Below are positions 44,479 to 55,050 of a stretch of 64,000 nucleotides of DNA, one piece after another. The stretch spans positions 496,557 through 560,556 of the forward strand of contig NZ_FNBW01000001.1 in the NCBI RefSeq assembly GCF_900102465.1, written 5' to 3'. Origin of the DNA: Thalassobaculum litoreum DSM 18839 (lineage in GTDB: Bacteria > Pseudomonadota > Alphaproteobacteria > Thalassobaculales > Thalassobaculaceae). Numbering within the stretch: position 1 is the stretch's first letter; every line of letters starts with the position of its first letter. The notes below the pieces were generated by a model. That model was given only the letters and a program-made list of their open reading frames with translations, did not search any database and was not told the origin of the DNA. The translations under genes were made by a program, and so were the position numbers.

Positions 44479-46137
44479 TTAAGCGCCCTCCGGCAGGGCG
44501 GGTCGCTCAGGCAGGACGAAGGTCACGGTCGTCCCGAGATTGGGCGCGGAGTCGATGCGGACGGTCCCCTCGTGCAAGTCGATGAGCCGCTTGACGATGC
44601 TGAGCCCGATCCCCGCGCCCTCGGTCGTCGTGCCCGGTCCCGCCCCGCCGCGGCTGAACAGCTCGAAGGCGGACGCCACATCGGCCTGCGACATCCCCCG
44701 GCCGGTGTCGCTGATGGCGACGGCGATGCCGCTCGGTGTGCGACTGGCACCGATGGCGATCGCGCCACCCGCCTGGGTGTACTTGACCGCGTTGCCGACC
44801 AGGTTGAGCAGGATCTGCTCCAGAGCGTTGGGATCGGCCCACACACTCAGCCCGGAACTCGGTGCGGTGATCTTGAGCGCTTTTGCCTCGAGTGTGTCCT
44901 TGAGCAGCGACAGGCAGGTCTCGATCGCCTCGTCGAGGGAGACGGTTTCGCTGCGGAGTTCGTAACGGCCAGCATCCAGCCGGGCCACGTCGAGAATGCT
45001 GTCGATCAGCGAGCGCAGGTGGTCGCCGCCGGTATGGATCTGGCGGGCATAGTCCCGATAGCGGACGGCGGCCGCGGCGTCGGAACCGAAAGTCTGGAGC
45101 GCGATCACCTCGGAGAATCCGAGGATCGCGTTCAACGGCGTGCGCAGATCATGGCTCATCTGGGCCAGGAACTCCGTCTTGGCCCGGTTGGCCCGGTCCG
45201 CCTCATCCCTGGCGATGCGCAGGGCCTCGGTCCGCTGGATCAAGGCCTCCTGGTTCGCCACGAATTTGCGGAACACGGCGCGCAAACGGACGAAAATCCA
45301 AGCCAGGAAGAGCGCGGCGATCGCCAGGATGACGACCATCGGAATCCTCAGGCTGCGCAGGAACTCGGTTCCGGGGGTGGGGTTGATCCAGGCGAGCTGC
45401 GCGACAGACCTCCCGTCCATCCCGATCAGATCGAACGCTGCCCCCTTCGGATCGAAGGCAGGCGCCAGCGTCAGGCCGTTGATCATGTAGTCCGCCCCGA
45501 ACTGGGCCAGCATCGTCTCGTCGATCTGCCGCAGGTACATCAGGACGACCGGACCGCCCTTGCGCGCCGGCAGATCCGGCTTGCTTTCCCATTTCGCCAC
45601 GGCGGCAGCGGCCATGAACACCGTGTCATCCAACCGGATATAGGTCTGCTGCGGCTCAGGGCGCATCTCCAGGGGACCGGCACCGCCCCTGGCGGCGCGG
45701 GCAAGATCCACCAGCGCCGGCGGCAGGGTGAGCAGGTCGCCCTCGACGTCGAGATCCTCGGCGGCGGAGATCACGTAAGGCTCGTTGGAGCCGTCGATCA
45801 CGAGGGTGACGTCGACCGCCAGGTTCTCCCGTGCGTAGAGGCCGACATTGCCTTCGATCCAGACCGGGTCCGGTTCGACGACCACATGCTCAACGAAGGC
45901 GTCCCAGTAGGCGTAGTCGGCGGTCCAGCCTCCCAATTCCCGCCGGTTGCCATCGACGATGCTGCCCACGGTATGGCGCATGGCGCTGACGGCCTGGCGA
46001 TCCTGGGTGTCGGCGGCGAGCCAGGCGACGGCGAAAACCGTGATCACCAGTACGGCGATCAGGCCGATGACGGGCATCAGAAGTCCGAAACGCGCTGCCT
46101 CGGAGCCTTGTGCCCCGGTCATCGTCCCAAGCTTCAT
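44479..46137 (-). CDS. Membrane histidine kinase with CHASE4-type sensor
   Basis: A 552-residue kinase with a first membrane helix (about 17-40), a periplasmic sensor region resembling CHASE4 (DYAYWDAFVEHV, LGGWT), a second membrane helix (near 270-290), then the HisKA box SHDLRTPLNAILGFSEV (phosphorylatable His near 335) and the ATPase blocks NLVGNAVKYT, DTGRGM and GIGLSIVKRL. No response regulator is adjacent, so this is an orphan. The start ATG at 46137 has AGG 5 bases upstream. Confidence 0.85.
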   Translation of the reverse strand: MKLGTMTGAQGSEAARFGLLMPVIGLIAVLVITVFAVAWLAADTQDRQAVSAMRHTVGSIVDGNRRELGGWTADYAYWDAFVEHVVVEPDPVWIEGNVGLYARENLAVDVTLVIDGSNEPYVISAAEDLDVEGDLLTLPPALVDLARAARGGAGPLEMRPEPQQTYIRLDDTVFMAAAAVAKWESKPDLPARKGGPVVLMYLRQIDETMLAQFGADYMINGLTLAPAFDPKGAAFDLIGMDGRSVAQLAWINPTPGTEFLRSLRIPMVVILAIAALFLAWIFVRLRAVFRKFVANQEALIQRTEALRIARDEADRANRAKTEFLAQMSHDLRTPLNAILGFSEVIALQTFGSDAAAAVRYRDYARQIHTGGDHLRSLIDSILDVARLDAGRYELRSETVSLDEAIETCLSLLKDTLEAKALKITAPSSGLSVWADPNALEQILLNLVGNAVKYTQAGGAIAIGASRTPSGIAVAISDTGRGMSQADVASAFELFSRGGAGPGTTTEGAGIGLSIVKRLIDLHEGTVRIDSAPNLGTTVTFVLPERPALPEGA

Positions 46138-46286
46138 TAGCCTACCCGTATGCTCCGGAGAACCCACTCGAAGTTTGACCGTTCGCCCGACGACGAGCCT
46201 GAGAACATCAGATTCGGTTCGAATTCCTTCAATATCCTTAAATTTCAGAAAATGTTGAACTCAAATCGTATGCGTGCGGACCCGGA

Positions 46287-47114
46287 TCAGGCCGGTTTCC
46301 GGGCCTGAAAGGACAGGCTCAACGGCAGGATCGGATCGGTGCCCACGGGCCAAGTGTGAAGGTCCTCGTCCTGCTTCACCAGCCCCGGCAGCAGGGCCCA
46401 GGTGATCGCCGGATGCTCATGCAAAAACTCGAAGACGAGGCCCGCGGCCGCGACAGCGGTGACGATTTCGGAGACCGGGTGCGCCCATTCATAGGTGCGG
46501 GTGTTCGCGGTCTTATGGCCGCTGCCGTAGTCGTCCGGATCGTCCAGCTCGATCGGTGCCGGATCGTGGAAATAGGGATACTTGGTCTGGAACCGCCCCC
46601 GCGTCGGATCGCAGGCACCCTGTCCCTCGTCCCAGACATAGGCCATCGGATGGCAGTCGGCGAAATACAGCCGGCCGCCCGGCTTCAGGAAATGCGCCGC
46701 AACGCGCGCCCAGCTAGGCAGGTCGGGCAACCAGCAGATCGTGCCCCAGCTCACGAAGACCAGGTCGAAGCTTCCGGAGATCAGGTCGGGCGCGGCGTAG
46801 AGATCGCCCTCCACGAAGGTCGCGGCGAGGCCGGTCTCCTGCGCCAGGGCGCGGGCCGCCCGGATCGCCTCGCCGGAAAAATCGAGCCCGGTCACCGTCG
46901 CCCCGCGCTGGGCCAGGGTCAGGGTATCGAGACCGAAATGGCACTGGAGATGCAGGACGGACAGCCCGGCGACGTCGCCGAGTTCGCGGTCGACGATGGG
47001 ATCCAGCCGACGGTTCCCCGCGTGCAGGGCATCGACCGAGTAGAAGCCGGAGGTCAGATGGGGCTGGACCAGTTCATCCCATTTCGCCCGGTTGGCGTCG
47101 CGAAACCGGTCCAT
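46287..47114 (-). CDS. SAM-dependent class I methyltransferase
   Basis: The 275-residue protein shows motif I VLHLQCHFGLDTLTLAQRGATVTGLDFSGEAIRAAR (near 52-88), motif II region SFDLVFVSWGTICWLPDL, and LKPGGRLYFADCHPM. This pattern fits a class I methyltransferase with unknown acceptor. The start at 47114 has GGAGGGG upstream. Confidence 0.85.
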   Translation of the reverse strand: MDRFRDANRAKWDELVQPHLTSGFYSVDALHAGNRRLDPIVDRELGDVAGLSVLHLQCHFGLDTLTLAQRGATVTGLDFSGEAIRAARALAQETGLAATFVEGDLYAAPDLISGSFDLVFVSWGTICWLPDLPSWARVAAHFLKPGGRLYFADCHPMAYVWDEGQGACDPTRGRFQTKYPYFHDPAPIELDDPDDYGSGHKTANTRTYEWAHPVSEIVTAVAAAGLVFEFLHEHPAITWALLPGLVKQDEDLHTWPVGTDPILPLSLSFQARKPA

Positions 47115-47140
47115 CACCCCTCCCCTGGTGCCGATACGGT

Positions 47141-47671
47141 TTAGAACGGGATCTCGTCGTCCAGATCGCTCGGACCGCCCATGGGCGGCTGGCCGCCACC
47201 GCCGCCGGAGGAACCGCCACCACCGGAGGAACCGCCGCCGTAGCCGCCGCCCGAGGAGCCGCCGCCGTAATCGTCGCCGCGGCTGTAGTCGCCGCCGCCC
47301 CCGCCGCCGCCGCCATCACCACGGCCGCCCAGAAGGGTGAGCTCACCGCGATAGCGCTGCAGCACGACCTCGGTCGAATAGCGCTCCTGGCCGCTCTGGT
47401 CGGTCCATTTGCGGGTCTGGAGCTGGCCCTCGATATAGACCGAGCTGCCCTTGCGCAGATACTGCTCGGCGATCCGCGCCAGGTTCTCGTTGAAGATCAC
47501 CACGCGATGCCACTCGGTACGCTCCCGCTGCTCGCCGGAGGTCCGGTCGCGCCAGCGCTCCGAGGTCGCAATCGCGAGGTTCACGATTTTCAGCCCGTCC
47601 TGGGTCGATCGCACTTCCGGGTCGCGGCCCAGATTGCCGACCAGGATCACCTTGTTGACGCTGCCCGCCAT
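47141..47671 (-). CDS. ssb: Single-stranded DNA-binding protein
   Basis: A 176-residue protein. The OB-fold part starts [40 protein letters not shown] (1-40) through about 110; a glycine-rich linker follows (112-165), then the acidic tip DLDDEIPF that binds partner proteins. ssb and uvrA are divergent, as in many proteobacteria. Confidence 0.96.
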   Translation of the reverse strand: MAGSVNKVILVGNLGRDPEVRSTQDGLKIVNLAIATSERWRDRTSGEQRERTEWHRVVIFNENLARIAEQYLRKGSSVYIEGQLQTRKWTDQSGQERYSTEVVLQRYRGELTLLGGRGDGGGGGGGGDYSRGDDYGGGSSGGGYGGGSSGGGGSSGGGGGQPPMGGPSDLDDEIPF

Positions 47672-48031
47672 GTCTCTCGCTCTCTTGTTGTTCCGGTCCG
47701 AGCTCCATGGTGCGGTCCATGGAACGGTTTGGCCGACAATCCCACAGCCGAGCGCCCGGCGCAAAGGCTGCCGAACGTCGGCGCCTGGAAAATACCGGTC
47801 GCGGAAACCCGCCGGAAACTGAATACCCGGTTTCAACGCCGCTACGCCGACTCATTCAATGCGATACCGTAACGACCCGAGTCGCGCGGCCGACCCTGCA
47901 ACCCCCTGAAAGTTGTCCACAGCCTTGTTCTGGAGACCCAAGGCTATACTTAGGGTGCGTATTCAGGCAGGTGGTCATACCGGACCTCGCTGTACTATAT
48001 TTGTTCTCCCTATCCGACTTTCGAGGACCCG
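47672..48031. promoter_or_regulatory. Divergent ssb/uvrA promoter region
   Basis: A 360-base gap holds CCATGG-TGCGGT-CCATGG (47705-47722), within a broader GTTCC/GGAAC pairing. I searched for the alphaproteobacterial LexA box (GTTC-N7-GTTC) and found no match, though uvrA and ssb are often SOS-controlled. AT-rich stretches near 47953 and 47996 may hold promoters. Confidence 0.4.
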
Positions 48032-50920
48032 ATGGCGCCCGAATCCTCCTTGCCCAAGCCCGCAGCCGAAGAACTGCGAGCAATCCGCATCCGCGGCGCG
48101 CGCGAACACAACCTGCGCAACGTCGATGTCGACCTGCCGCGGGACAGCCTCGTGGTGCTCACCGGGCTCAGCGGGTCCGGCAAGTCCTCCCTCGCCTTCG
48201 ACACGATCTATGCCGAGGGACAGCGGCGGTACGTGGAGAGCCTGTCGGCCTACGCGCGCCAGTTCCTGGAACTGATGCAGAAGCCGGACGTCGACCTGAT
48301 CGAGGGCCTGTCGCCGGCGATCTCGATCGAGCAGAAGACCACCTCGCGCAACCCGCGCTCGACCGTCGGCACCGTCACCGAAATCTACGACTACCTGCGC
48401 CTGCTGTTCGCCCGCATCGGCGTCCCCTATTCGCCGGCCACCGGCCTGCCGATCGAAAGCCAGACGGTCAGCCAGATGGTCGACCGGATCTGCGCCCTGT
48501 CCGAGGGCACCCGGCTCTATCTGCTGGCGCCCGTCGTGCGCGGCCGAAAGGGCGAGTACCGCAAGGAACTGCTGGACCTGCGCAAGCGCGGCTTCCAGCG
48601 GGTACGGGTCGACGGCGAGCTGTATGAGATCGAGGACGTGCCGGCGCTGGACAAGAAGCGCAAGCACGACATCGAGGTGGTGGTCGACCGCCTCGTGGTG
48701 CGCGAGGGCATCGGCACCCGCCTGGCCGACTCGATCGAGACGGCGCTCGACCTGTCCGACGGGCTGTTGTTCGCCGACGATGCGGACAGCGGTGAGCGGC
48801 ACACCTTCTCCGCCAAGTTCGCCTGCCCGGTCAGCGGCTTCACCATCGACGAGATCGAGCCGCGGCTGTTCTCGTTCAACAACCCGTTCGGAGCCTGCCC
48901 GACCTGCGACGGGCTCGGCAGCCAGATGTATTTCGACGAGCAGCTCGTGGTGCCCAACCCGAAGCTGAGCCTGAAGGCCGGCGCCGTCGCGCCCTGGGCC
49001 GGCTCATCCTCGAAATACTACGCCCAGTCGCTGAAGAGTCTGGCGGCCCATTTCGACATCTCCCAGGACACCCCGTTCGAGGATCTGCCGGAGGAGGCCC
49101 GTCAGGGCATTCTGTTCGGTAGCGGAACGACGCCGGTCACCATGACCTTCGACGACGGGCTGCGCAGCTACAAGACCAACAAGCCGTTCGAAGGCGTCAT
49201 CCCCAACATGGACCGCCGCTGGAAGGAGACCGACAGCTCGTGGGTGCGCGAGGAACTCGGACGCTATCAGTCCGTCGCGCCCTGCGAGGCCTGCAACGGC
49301 CAGCGCCTGAAGCCGGAGGCCCTGGCGGTCAAGATCGCCGGGCTGCACATCTCCGAGGTGACCGAGTTCTCCATCGGCGCCGCGGTCGACTGGTTCAACG
49401 CCCTGTCCGGCACGCTGACAACCAAGCAGGGCGAGATCGCCGAGCGGATCCTGAAGGAGATCAACGAGCGGCTCGGCTTCCTCAACAATGTCGGGCTGGA
49501 ATACCTGACCCTGTCGCGCTCGTCGGGTACCCTGTCGGGCGGCGAGAGCCAGCGTATCCGCCTCGCCTCGCAGATCGGCTCCGGCCTGACCGGCGTGCTC
49601 TACGTGCTGGACGAACCCTCCATCGGCCTGCACCAGCGCGACAACGACCGCCTACTCGCCACCCTGAAGCGGCTGCGCGACCTGGGCAACACGGTGATCG
49701 TGGTCGAGCATGACGAGGACGCGATCCGCGAGGCCGACTACGTGGTCGATATGGGCCCGGGCGCCGGCGTCCATGGCGGCACGGTGGTCGCCGCCGGCAC
49801 CCCGGCGGAGGTCATGGCCAATCCCGCCAGCCTCACCGGCAAGTATCTGTCCGGCTTCGAGCAGATCGAGATCCCCGCCACCCGTCGCAAGGCGAAGAAG
49901 GGCAAGCAGCTCGTGCTGACCGGGGCGACCGGCAACAACCTGAAGAACGTCACCCTGAAGATCCCGCTGGGCACGTTCACCTGCATCTCCGGCGTGTCCG
50001 GCGGCGGCAAGTCGACCCTGGTGATCGAGACCCTGTGGAAGGCGCTGGCCCGCCGGCTGCACAACGCCCGCGAACACGCCGCCCCGTTCGAGCACCTGGC
50101 CGGGCTGGAGAACATCGACAAGGTCGTGGACATCGACCAGTCGCCGATCGGCCGCACCCCGCGCTCGAACCCGGCGACCTATTCCGGCGCCTTCACCCCT
50201 ATCCGGGACTGGTTCGCCGGCCTGCCCGAGGCCAAGGCCCGCGGCTACGCGCCGGGCCGCTTCTCGTTCAACGTGAAGGGTGGGCGCTGCGAGGCCTGTC
50301 AGGGCGACGGCGTGATCAAGATCGAGATGCACTTCCTGCCCGACGTCTACGTCACCTGCGACGTCTGCAAGGGCAAGCGGTACAATCGAGAGACGCTGGA
50401 AATTACCTTCCGAGACAAGTCGATATCGAATGTTCTTGATATGACGGTGGAAGAAGGCGCTACCTTCTTCAAGGCGGTCCCGTCGATCCGCGACAAGCTG
50501 GAGACCCTGGAGCGGGTCGGCCTCGGCTATGTGAAGATCGGCCAGCAGGCGACGACGCTCTCAGGCGGTGAGGCACAACGGGTGAAACTGGCCAAGGAAC
50601 TGTCCCGCCGGGCGACCGGGCGGACGGTCTACATCCTGGACGAACCGACGACCGGCCTGCATTTCGACGACGTGCGCAAACTGCTGGAAGTCCTCCAGGC
50701 GCTGGTGGACACCGGCAACACGGTGATTGTGATCGAGCACAATCTGGAGGTCATCAAGACCGCCGACCATGTGGTCGATCTCGGCCCCGAGGGCGGAGAC
50801 GGCGGCGGCCGCATCGTCGCCCAGGGCACGCCCGAAGAGGTCGCGGCGACCGAGGGCAGCTACACCGGCTCCTATCTGAAACGCTACCTGCGCCCGGCCC
50901 CGGCGAAGAAATCGGCGTAG
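48032..50920 (+). CDS. uvrA: Excinuclease ABC subunit A
   Basis: The 962-residue damage-recognition ATPase starts with [61 protein letters not shown] (Walker A near 45-53), has zinc-finger cysteines ([32 protein letters not shown]), two signature motifs (LSGGESQRI and LSGGEAQRV) and a second Walker A (VSGGGKSTL near 656). Full length. It works with UvrB/UvrC in nucleotide-excision repair. Confidence 0.97.
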   Translation: MAPESSLPKPAAEELRAIRIRGAREHNLRNVDVDLPRDSLVVLTGLSGSGKSSLAFDTIYAEGQRRYVESLSAYARQFLELMQKPDVDLIEGLSPAISIEQKTTSRNPRSTVGTVTEIYDYLRLLFARIGVPYSPATGLPIESQTVSQMVDRICALSEGTRLYLLAPVVRGRKGEYRKELLDLRKRGFQRVRVDGELYEIEDVPALDKKRKHDIEVVVDRLVVREGIGTRLADSIETALDLSDGLLFADDADSGERHTFSAKFACPVSGFTIDEIEPRLFSFNNPFGACPTCDGLGSQMYFDEQLVVPNPKLSLKAGAVAPWAGSSSKYYAQSLKSLAAHFDISQDTPFEDLPEEARQGILFGSGTTPVTMTFDDGLRSYKTNKPFEGVIPNMDRRWKETDSSWVREELGRYQSVAPCEACNGQRLKPEALAVKIAGLHISEVTEFSIGAAVDWFNALSGTLTTKQGEIAERILKEINERLGFLNNVGLEYLTLSRSSGTLSGGESQRIRLASQIGSGLTGVLYVLDEPSIGLHQRDNDRLLATLKRLRDLGNTVIVVEHDEDAIREADYVVDMGPGAGVHGGTVVAAGTPAEVMANPASLTGKYLSGFEQIEIPATRRKAKKGKQLVLTGATGNNLKNVTLKIPLGTFTCISGVSGGGKSTLVIETLWKALARRLHNAREHAAPFEHLAGLENIDKVVDIDQSPIGRTPRSNPATYSGAFTPIRDWFAGLPEAKARGYAPGRFSFNVKGGRCEACQGDGVIKIEMHFLPDVYVTCDVCKGKRYNRETLEITFRDKSISNVLDMTVEEGATFFKAVPSIRDKLETLERVGLGYVKIGQQATTLSGGEAQRVKLAKELSRRATGRTVYILDEPTTGLHFDDVRKLLEVLQALVDTGNTVIVIEHNLEVIKTADHVVDLGPEGGDGGGRIVAQGTPEEVAATEGSYTGSYLKRYLRPAPAKKSA

Positions 50921-50961
50921 GAGGTACGGCGCGGTTTCTCTCGTTCCCCTTCCCATCCCCG

Positions 50962-50988
50962 CACTCCCCGGCACAAGGCCGGGGAGTG
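50962..50988 (+). terminator. Hairpin at the end of uvrA (REP-like unit)
   Basis: CACTCCCCGGC and GCCGGGGAGTG form a perfect 11-bp stem with an ACAAG loop. No T-run follows. Its core 19 bases, CCCCGGCACAAGGCCGGGG (50966-50984), are the exact reverse complement of the hairpin at 54017-54035. Confidence 0.6.
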
Positions 50989-51132
50989 AGTATGTGTCGA
51001 TGGGCGGCCCTATGTGCCGTTCGCCCTCTACGCCCTCGGGCCGCGATCGGCCTCAACGTTTCCGGTGCACCAGCCGCCTGAGCGGCGATTTGCGCGTCGC
51101 CCTGGTCAGCCCGGCCCATCGCCGGAAGCCGG

Positions 51133-52398
51133 TCAGATGTTGAAGACCTTGCCGTGGATCGGCATGGAGGGCGCCACCCCCAGACCCTGGACGTAGTCGA
51201 ACTGGGCCCGGCGGGCGGCGGTGGCGGCATCGAAGGTCGCGGCGCCGTAGAAATAGCGCCGCATCTTGCCCGCGCGGTTGCCGACGCTGAACTCTTTCAA
51301 TTCCTTCGCCGCCTTGGGTGTCAGCGCGCCGACCTTGGCGCCGTCGACCGCGACCGCGACCAGCCCGACCCCGCCCAGCTTGTCCGCGCGCCGGAACGAC
51401 AGGCTGAAATCCCCCACGAATCCAGAAAAGTACGGGGACAGATAGGTGAAGATCGTGTGCAGCCGTCCCTGGGGGACGTCGTCCGGCAGGTCGCGGACCA
51501 TCAGCATCATCCGCTGCTCGGCGATGCGGGGCAGCAGCTTGCAGACATCCAGATAGGCCGAACGGAAGCTCTTGGCCGCCACCGTCTCGAAATGCACCGG
51601 CACGATCAGCAGCGCCCGCATCTTGCGGCCGGCCGCCTCGGTCAGCGCGCGGCTGGCATGGGTCAGCACCATCCGGTCAAGCGCCGCCTCGACCGCCCCC
51701 GTTCCCGAGGCGCCATCCTCGCCCTGCCCGAGATCCAGGTCCTCGGGCACGTGCAGGTCGGCGTGGTAGCAGGAGACCAGACGCTTGCGCACATTGGCGA
51801 CCGGCCAGAACCGCATGACCATCCGATCCTTGGCGGCCTCGACCCGGGCCTCCTCCGCCCGTTCCGCGTCGCGCTGGGCCTCCTCGACCGACTTCTCCAG
51901 CGTCGCCGGGCTCTTCAGGGCGCTGGTATCGTCGCGCGGCACCTCGAAGACCACCGGGCGCACGGACACCGCATCCATGCCGGCGCCGGCGCCGCTCAGC
52001 TTTGAATTGACCTCCTGGGCGATCTTCCGGGCCGTCGCGTCGGCCTTCTCCCGCGTCGCCTTGCCGAACAGCACGACGAACTTCTCGTCGTTCATCAGCA
52101 GGAAGACATCCGAGGAGGAGATGTGGCGCTTGATCACACCTTCGGTGAGAAGATGGACCTTGTCCTTGATCCCTTCCCAGCTGTCGCCGAACCGCGCCTT
52201 CAGGGCTTCGAAGCCGAGCATCTGCACGTTGCCGGCGATCAGCGCGTCGGCGGCGACCCGGTTCTCGCGGACGAAGGAGAGGACCTTGGAGGTGAAATCG
52301 GCAATATCGCCCGGATCGAGTTTCTGCCGGTCGAAGGATTGCAGAAAGCCGGTTCTCTTCGTTTCGCGAGGAATTCCGCTTTCGTAGGTCTCTGACAT
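51133..52398 (-). CDS. Degenerate GGDEF/EAL-like protein
   Basis: A 421-residue protein. The first half has DVFLLMNDEKFVVLFGKATREKADATARKIAQEVNSKL, like the latter half of a GGDEF domain with no catalytic GGDEF motif; the second half, from RMVLTHASRALTEAAGRKMRALLIVPVHFET to DFSLSFRRADKLGGVGLVAVAVDGAKVG, is like EAL with missing EAL/metal residues. It is likely a non-catalytic scaffold. ATG 52398 has GGGGAAGG upstream. A different fold cannot be excluded. Confidence 0.5.
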   Translation of the reverse strand: MSETYESGIPRETKRTGFLQSFDRQKLDPGDIADFTSKVLSFVRENRVAADALIAGNVQMLGFEALKARFGDSWEGIKDKVHLLTEGVIKRHISSSDVFLLMNDEKFVVLFGKATREKADATARKIAQEVNSKLSGAGAGMDAVSVRPVVFEVPRDDTSALKSPATLEKSVEEAQRDAERAEEARVEAAKDRMVMRFWPVANVRKRLVSCYHADLHVPEDLDLGQGEDGASGTGAVEAALDRMVLTHASRALTEAAGRKMRALLIVPVHFETVAAKSFRSAYLDVCKLLPRIAEQRMMLMVRDLPDDVPQGRLHTIFTYLSPYFSGFVGDFSLSFRRADKLGGVGLVAVAVDGAKVGALTPKAAKELKEFSVGNRAGKMRRYFYGAATFDAATAARRAQFDYVQGLGVAPSMPIHGKVFNI

Positions 52399-52571
52399 GC
52401 CTTCCCCGGTCGGGCGTCCGGCCTCGCTAGGAGCCGCAGACTGACGGTTCAAAAGGTACACTACCGGAAATTTCGCCTCGATTTTAGGCGAAACCACGAT
52501 ATCTCATCGCAGCCCCGCCCTTGCGCCGTCGCCGGGCGGAGGTTATCTCCCGCACAGACTGCGAGGAAATG

Positions 52572-53987
52572 ATGTCTATTCCCTTAACGCCCGCCTCCGA
52601 CGGCCCCGTCGCGGCCGCTCCCGTCCACGTGGTCGGCGGCGGTCTCGCCGGCAGCGAAGCCGCCTGGCAGCTCACCCGCGCCGGCGTTCCCGTCGTCCTG
52701 CACGAGATGCGCCCGCAGCGCGGCACCGCCGCCCACCAGACCGAACAGCTGGCGGAGCTGGTCTGTTCCAACTCCTTCCGCTCCGACGACCATACGGCCA
52801 ATGCGGTCGGCGTGCTGCACGAGGAGATGCGGCGCTGCGACTCGATCATCATGGCCGCCGCCGACAGCCATCAGGTGCCGGCGGGCTCGGCCCTGGCGGT
52901 CGACCGGGTCGGGTTCTCGGCCGCCGTGCAGGAACGGCTGGAGGCGGAACCGCTGATCACCATCGAACGGGGAGAGATCGCGGGCCTGCCGCCGAAGGAC
53001 TGGGACAGCGTTATCGTGGCGACCGGCCCGCTCACCTCCGACCCGCTGGCCGAGGCGATCCGGGAGCTGACCGGGGCCGACAGCCTGGCCTTCTTCGACG
53101 CCATCGCGCCGATCGTCCATGCCGAGAGCATCGATTTCGACACCGCCTGGTTCCAGTCGCGCTACGACAAGCCGGGACCGGGCGGGTCCGGCGCCGACTA
53201 CGTGAACTGCCCGATGGACGAGGAACAGTACACCGCCTTCGTCCAGGCACTGCTCGACGGCGACAAGATGGACTTCAAGGAGTGGGAGGAGAACACCCCC
53301 TATTTCGAAGGCTGCATGCCGATCGAGATCATGGCCTCGCGCGGGCCGGAGACGTTACGGTTTGGGCCGATGAAGCCCGTCGGCCTGACCGATCCGCGCA
53401 CCGGCCGGCGCCCCCACGCCGTGGTCCAGCTGCGCCAGGACAACGCGCTGGGCACGCTGTTCAACATCGTCGGTTTCCAGACCAAACTGCGTTACGGCGA
53501 GCAGACCCGGATCTTCCGCATGATCCCGGGCCTGCAGAATGCCGAGTTCGCCCGTCTGGGCGGACTGCACCGCAACACCTTCATCCATTCCCCCAGCCTG
53601 CTGGACGGCACGTTGCGGCTGAAGGCGGACCCGCGCCTGCGCTTCGCCGGACAGATCACCGGGGTCGAGGGTTATGTGGAGAGTTCCGCCATCGGCCTCA
53701 TGGCCGGCCGGTTCGCCGCGGCCGAGCGGCTGGGCCGCGCACCCGACATGCCGCCGGCGACGACCGCCTTCGGCGCGCTGATCGGCCATATCACCGGCGG
53801 GGCGAACGCGGAGACCTTCCAGCCGATGAATGTGAATTTCGGGCTGTTCCCGCCGCCGGAGGAGCAGATCACGGCCAACGGTAAGCGCCGCAAGCTGAAG
53901 GGCACCGACCGCCGCAAGGCGCTCGCCGTCCGGGCCCTCGCCGACCTGGACACGTGGCTCGGCCGCCCGGCAGTCGCGGCGGAGTAG
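52572..53987 (+). CDS. trmFO: Methylenetetrahydrofolate-tRNA-(uracil-5-)-methyltransferase
   Basis: The 471-residue flavoprotein carries [31 protein letters not shown] (FAD-binding), [60 protein letters not shown] and [24 protein letters not shown], all diagnostic of TrmFO. It makes m5U54 in tRNA with folate, not SAM. Start ATG 52572 has AGGA 5 bases ahead. Confidence 0.95.
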   Translation: MSIPLTPASDGPVAAAPVHVVGGGLAGSEAAWQLTRAGVPVVLHEMRPQRGTAAHQTEQLAELVCSNSFRSDDHTANAVGVLHEEMRRCDSIIMAAADSHQVPAGSALAVDRVGFSAAVQERLEAEPLITIERGEIAGLPPKDWDSVIVATGPLTSDPLAEAIRELTGADSLAFFDAIAPIVHAESIDFDTAWFQSRYDKPGPGGSGADYVNCPMDEEQYTAFVQALLDGDKMDFKEWEENTPYFEGCMPIEIMASRGPETLRFGPMKPVGLTDPRTGRRPHAVVQLRQDNALGTLFNIVGFQTKLRYGEQTRIFRMIPGLQNAEFARLGGLHRNTFIHSPSLLDGTLRLKADPRLRFAGQITGVEGYVESSAIGLMAGRFAAAERLGRAPDMPPATTAFGALIGHITGGANAETFQPMNVNFGLFPPPEEQITANGKRRKLKGTDRRKALAVRALADLDTWLGRPAVAAE

Positions 53988-54183
53988 CGCAGCGCCTTCC
54001 ACCGGCCTTTCCGTCTCCCCGGCCTTGTGCCGGGGCCCAGGACAAGGCTGGCTGGAGCCTAAGGAAATGCGCTCCGAAAGCTGCGGCGGCTCCATTCCTC
54101 GATCCCGGCGCAAGGCCCGGAAGACGAGGAAAGGTTCCCGATACCAGAACAACGTCCCGATCTCTGGGACGCGTGCGCGCCCG
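53988..54183. repeat. Gap with REP-like hairpins between convergent genes
   Basis: CCCCGGC-CTTGT-GCCGGGG (54017-54035) is identical in reverse complement to the core at 50966-50984. A looser copy, CCCGGCGCAAGGCCCGG, lies at 54104-54120 inside a larger TTCCTCG/CGAGGAA pair. Likely transcription terminators for the two convergent genes; the repeated pattern suggests a dispersed palindromic element. Confidence 0.55.
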
Positions 54184-55032
54184 CTACCCCAGCTGGTACC
54201 ACGCCGCTCGCAGCGCGTGGCGCCAGGCAAGACCGGCGGGGATGTCCGCCACCGATGACGATCGGGGGTCGTCGCCCGCACGCTGCAGCGTGATCGACAG
54301 GTCCTGGGCCCGGGCGGCCATCAGGCGGAGCACCCGGGCGGAGCGGTGCCTTAGCGCCGGGTTCGCCCGCACGGCCGACAGCCTCTCCCGGCCCCGGCCG
54401 ACGATCGGTCGGCACAGGGCGGCCAAATCCACAGATCCTGGAAGATCCCTTATCCTGGAGAGCGTTACGCCGTTTTCTTCCAGTAGCGATGCCGGTAGCG
54501 GCGCCCGGCCGCCGGCCAGCAGTCCCGGCAAGGCCCGGACCAGTCCGATCAGCGCCCAGGCGGTGCCGAGATCGCGGGCCATCCCCGTATCCGCCCCCAG
54601 GACGCGGGCCATGGCGACGGTGATCCCGCCCCCGGTCGCGGCGGCGTAGTGCTCCAGCGCGTCCAGATCGGCGGCCGGTTCGCCGGACAGGTCGGCGTCG
54701 CGGGCGTCGACGATCCGACGCAGATCGTCCAGCACGTCCGGGTGGCGCGCGGCGGCGGCGGCCAGCGGCAGGACGACCTCGTGTTGCCGGGGCGTCCCGG
54801 CCTCGATGCCGTCGAACGCCTCGCACCACCATTGCAGCCGGATCTGCCCGATCATGGGTTCGCTGACCACCTCGGCGGTCTTGGCGATCTCGTGATTGGC
54901 GGCGAGCACGGCGAACAACCCGTCCCGGGCGTCAGGCGGGGCGAAGAGCGAGACCAGATAGCGCTCGCGGTCGTGGCGCTGCACGATCTGAGCGCAGGCG
55001 GCGGTATGGACGGCCAGGTCGGTCTCGGTCAT
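54184..55032 (-). CDS. Squalene/phytoene synthase-family protein (NDUFAF6-like)
   Basis: A 282-residue protein with HDRERYLVSLFAPPDARDGLFAVLAANHEIAKTAEVVSEPMIGQIRLQWWCEAFDGI, the pattern of the NDUFAF6-type subgroup of the squalene/phytoene family. The DxxxD motifs of true synthases are not clearly present. It lies near secDF and the Mth938-like gene, and NDUFAF3 and NDUFAF6 are both complex I assembly factors in human mitochondria, so a role in assembly is plausible. Confidence 0.75.
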   Translation of the reverse strand: MTETDLAVHTAACAQIVQRHDRERYLVSLFAPPDARDGLFAVLAANHEIAKTAEVVSEPMIGQIRLQWWCEAFDGIEAGTPRQHEVVLPLAAAAARHPDVLDDLRRIVDARDADLSGEPAADLDALEHYAAATGGGITVAMARVLGADTGMARDLGTAWALIGLVRALPGLLAGGRAPLPASLLEENGVTLSRIRDLPGSVDLAALCRPIVGRGRERLSAVRANPALRHRSARVLRLMAARAQDLSITLQRAGDDPRSSSVADIPAGLAWRHALRAAWYQLG

Positions 55033-55050
55033 GGCACCGGCCGGCGCGGC

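Noticed and set aside
47672-48031. LexA (SOS) box for uvrA/ssb
   Set aside because: I looked for GTTC-N7-GTTC and GAAC-N7-GAAC; GTTC and GAAC occur singly but not at the right spacing.
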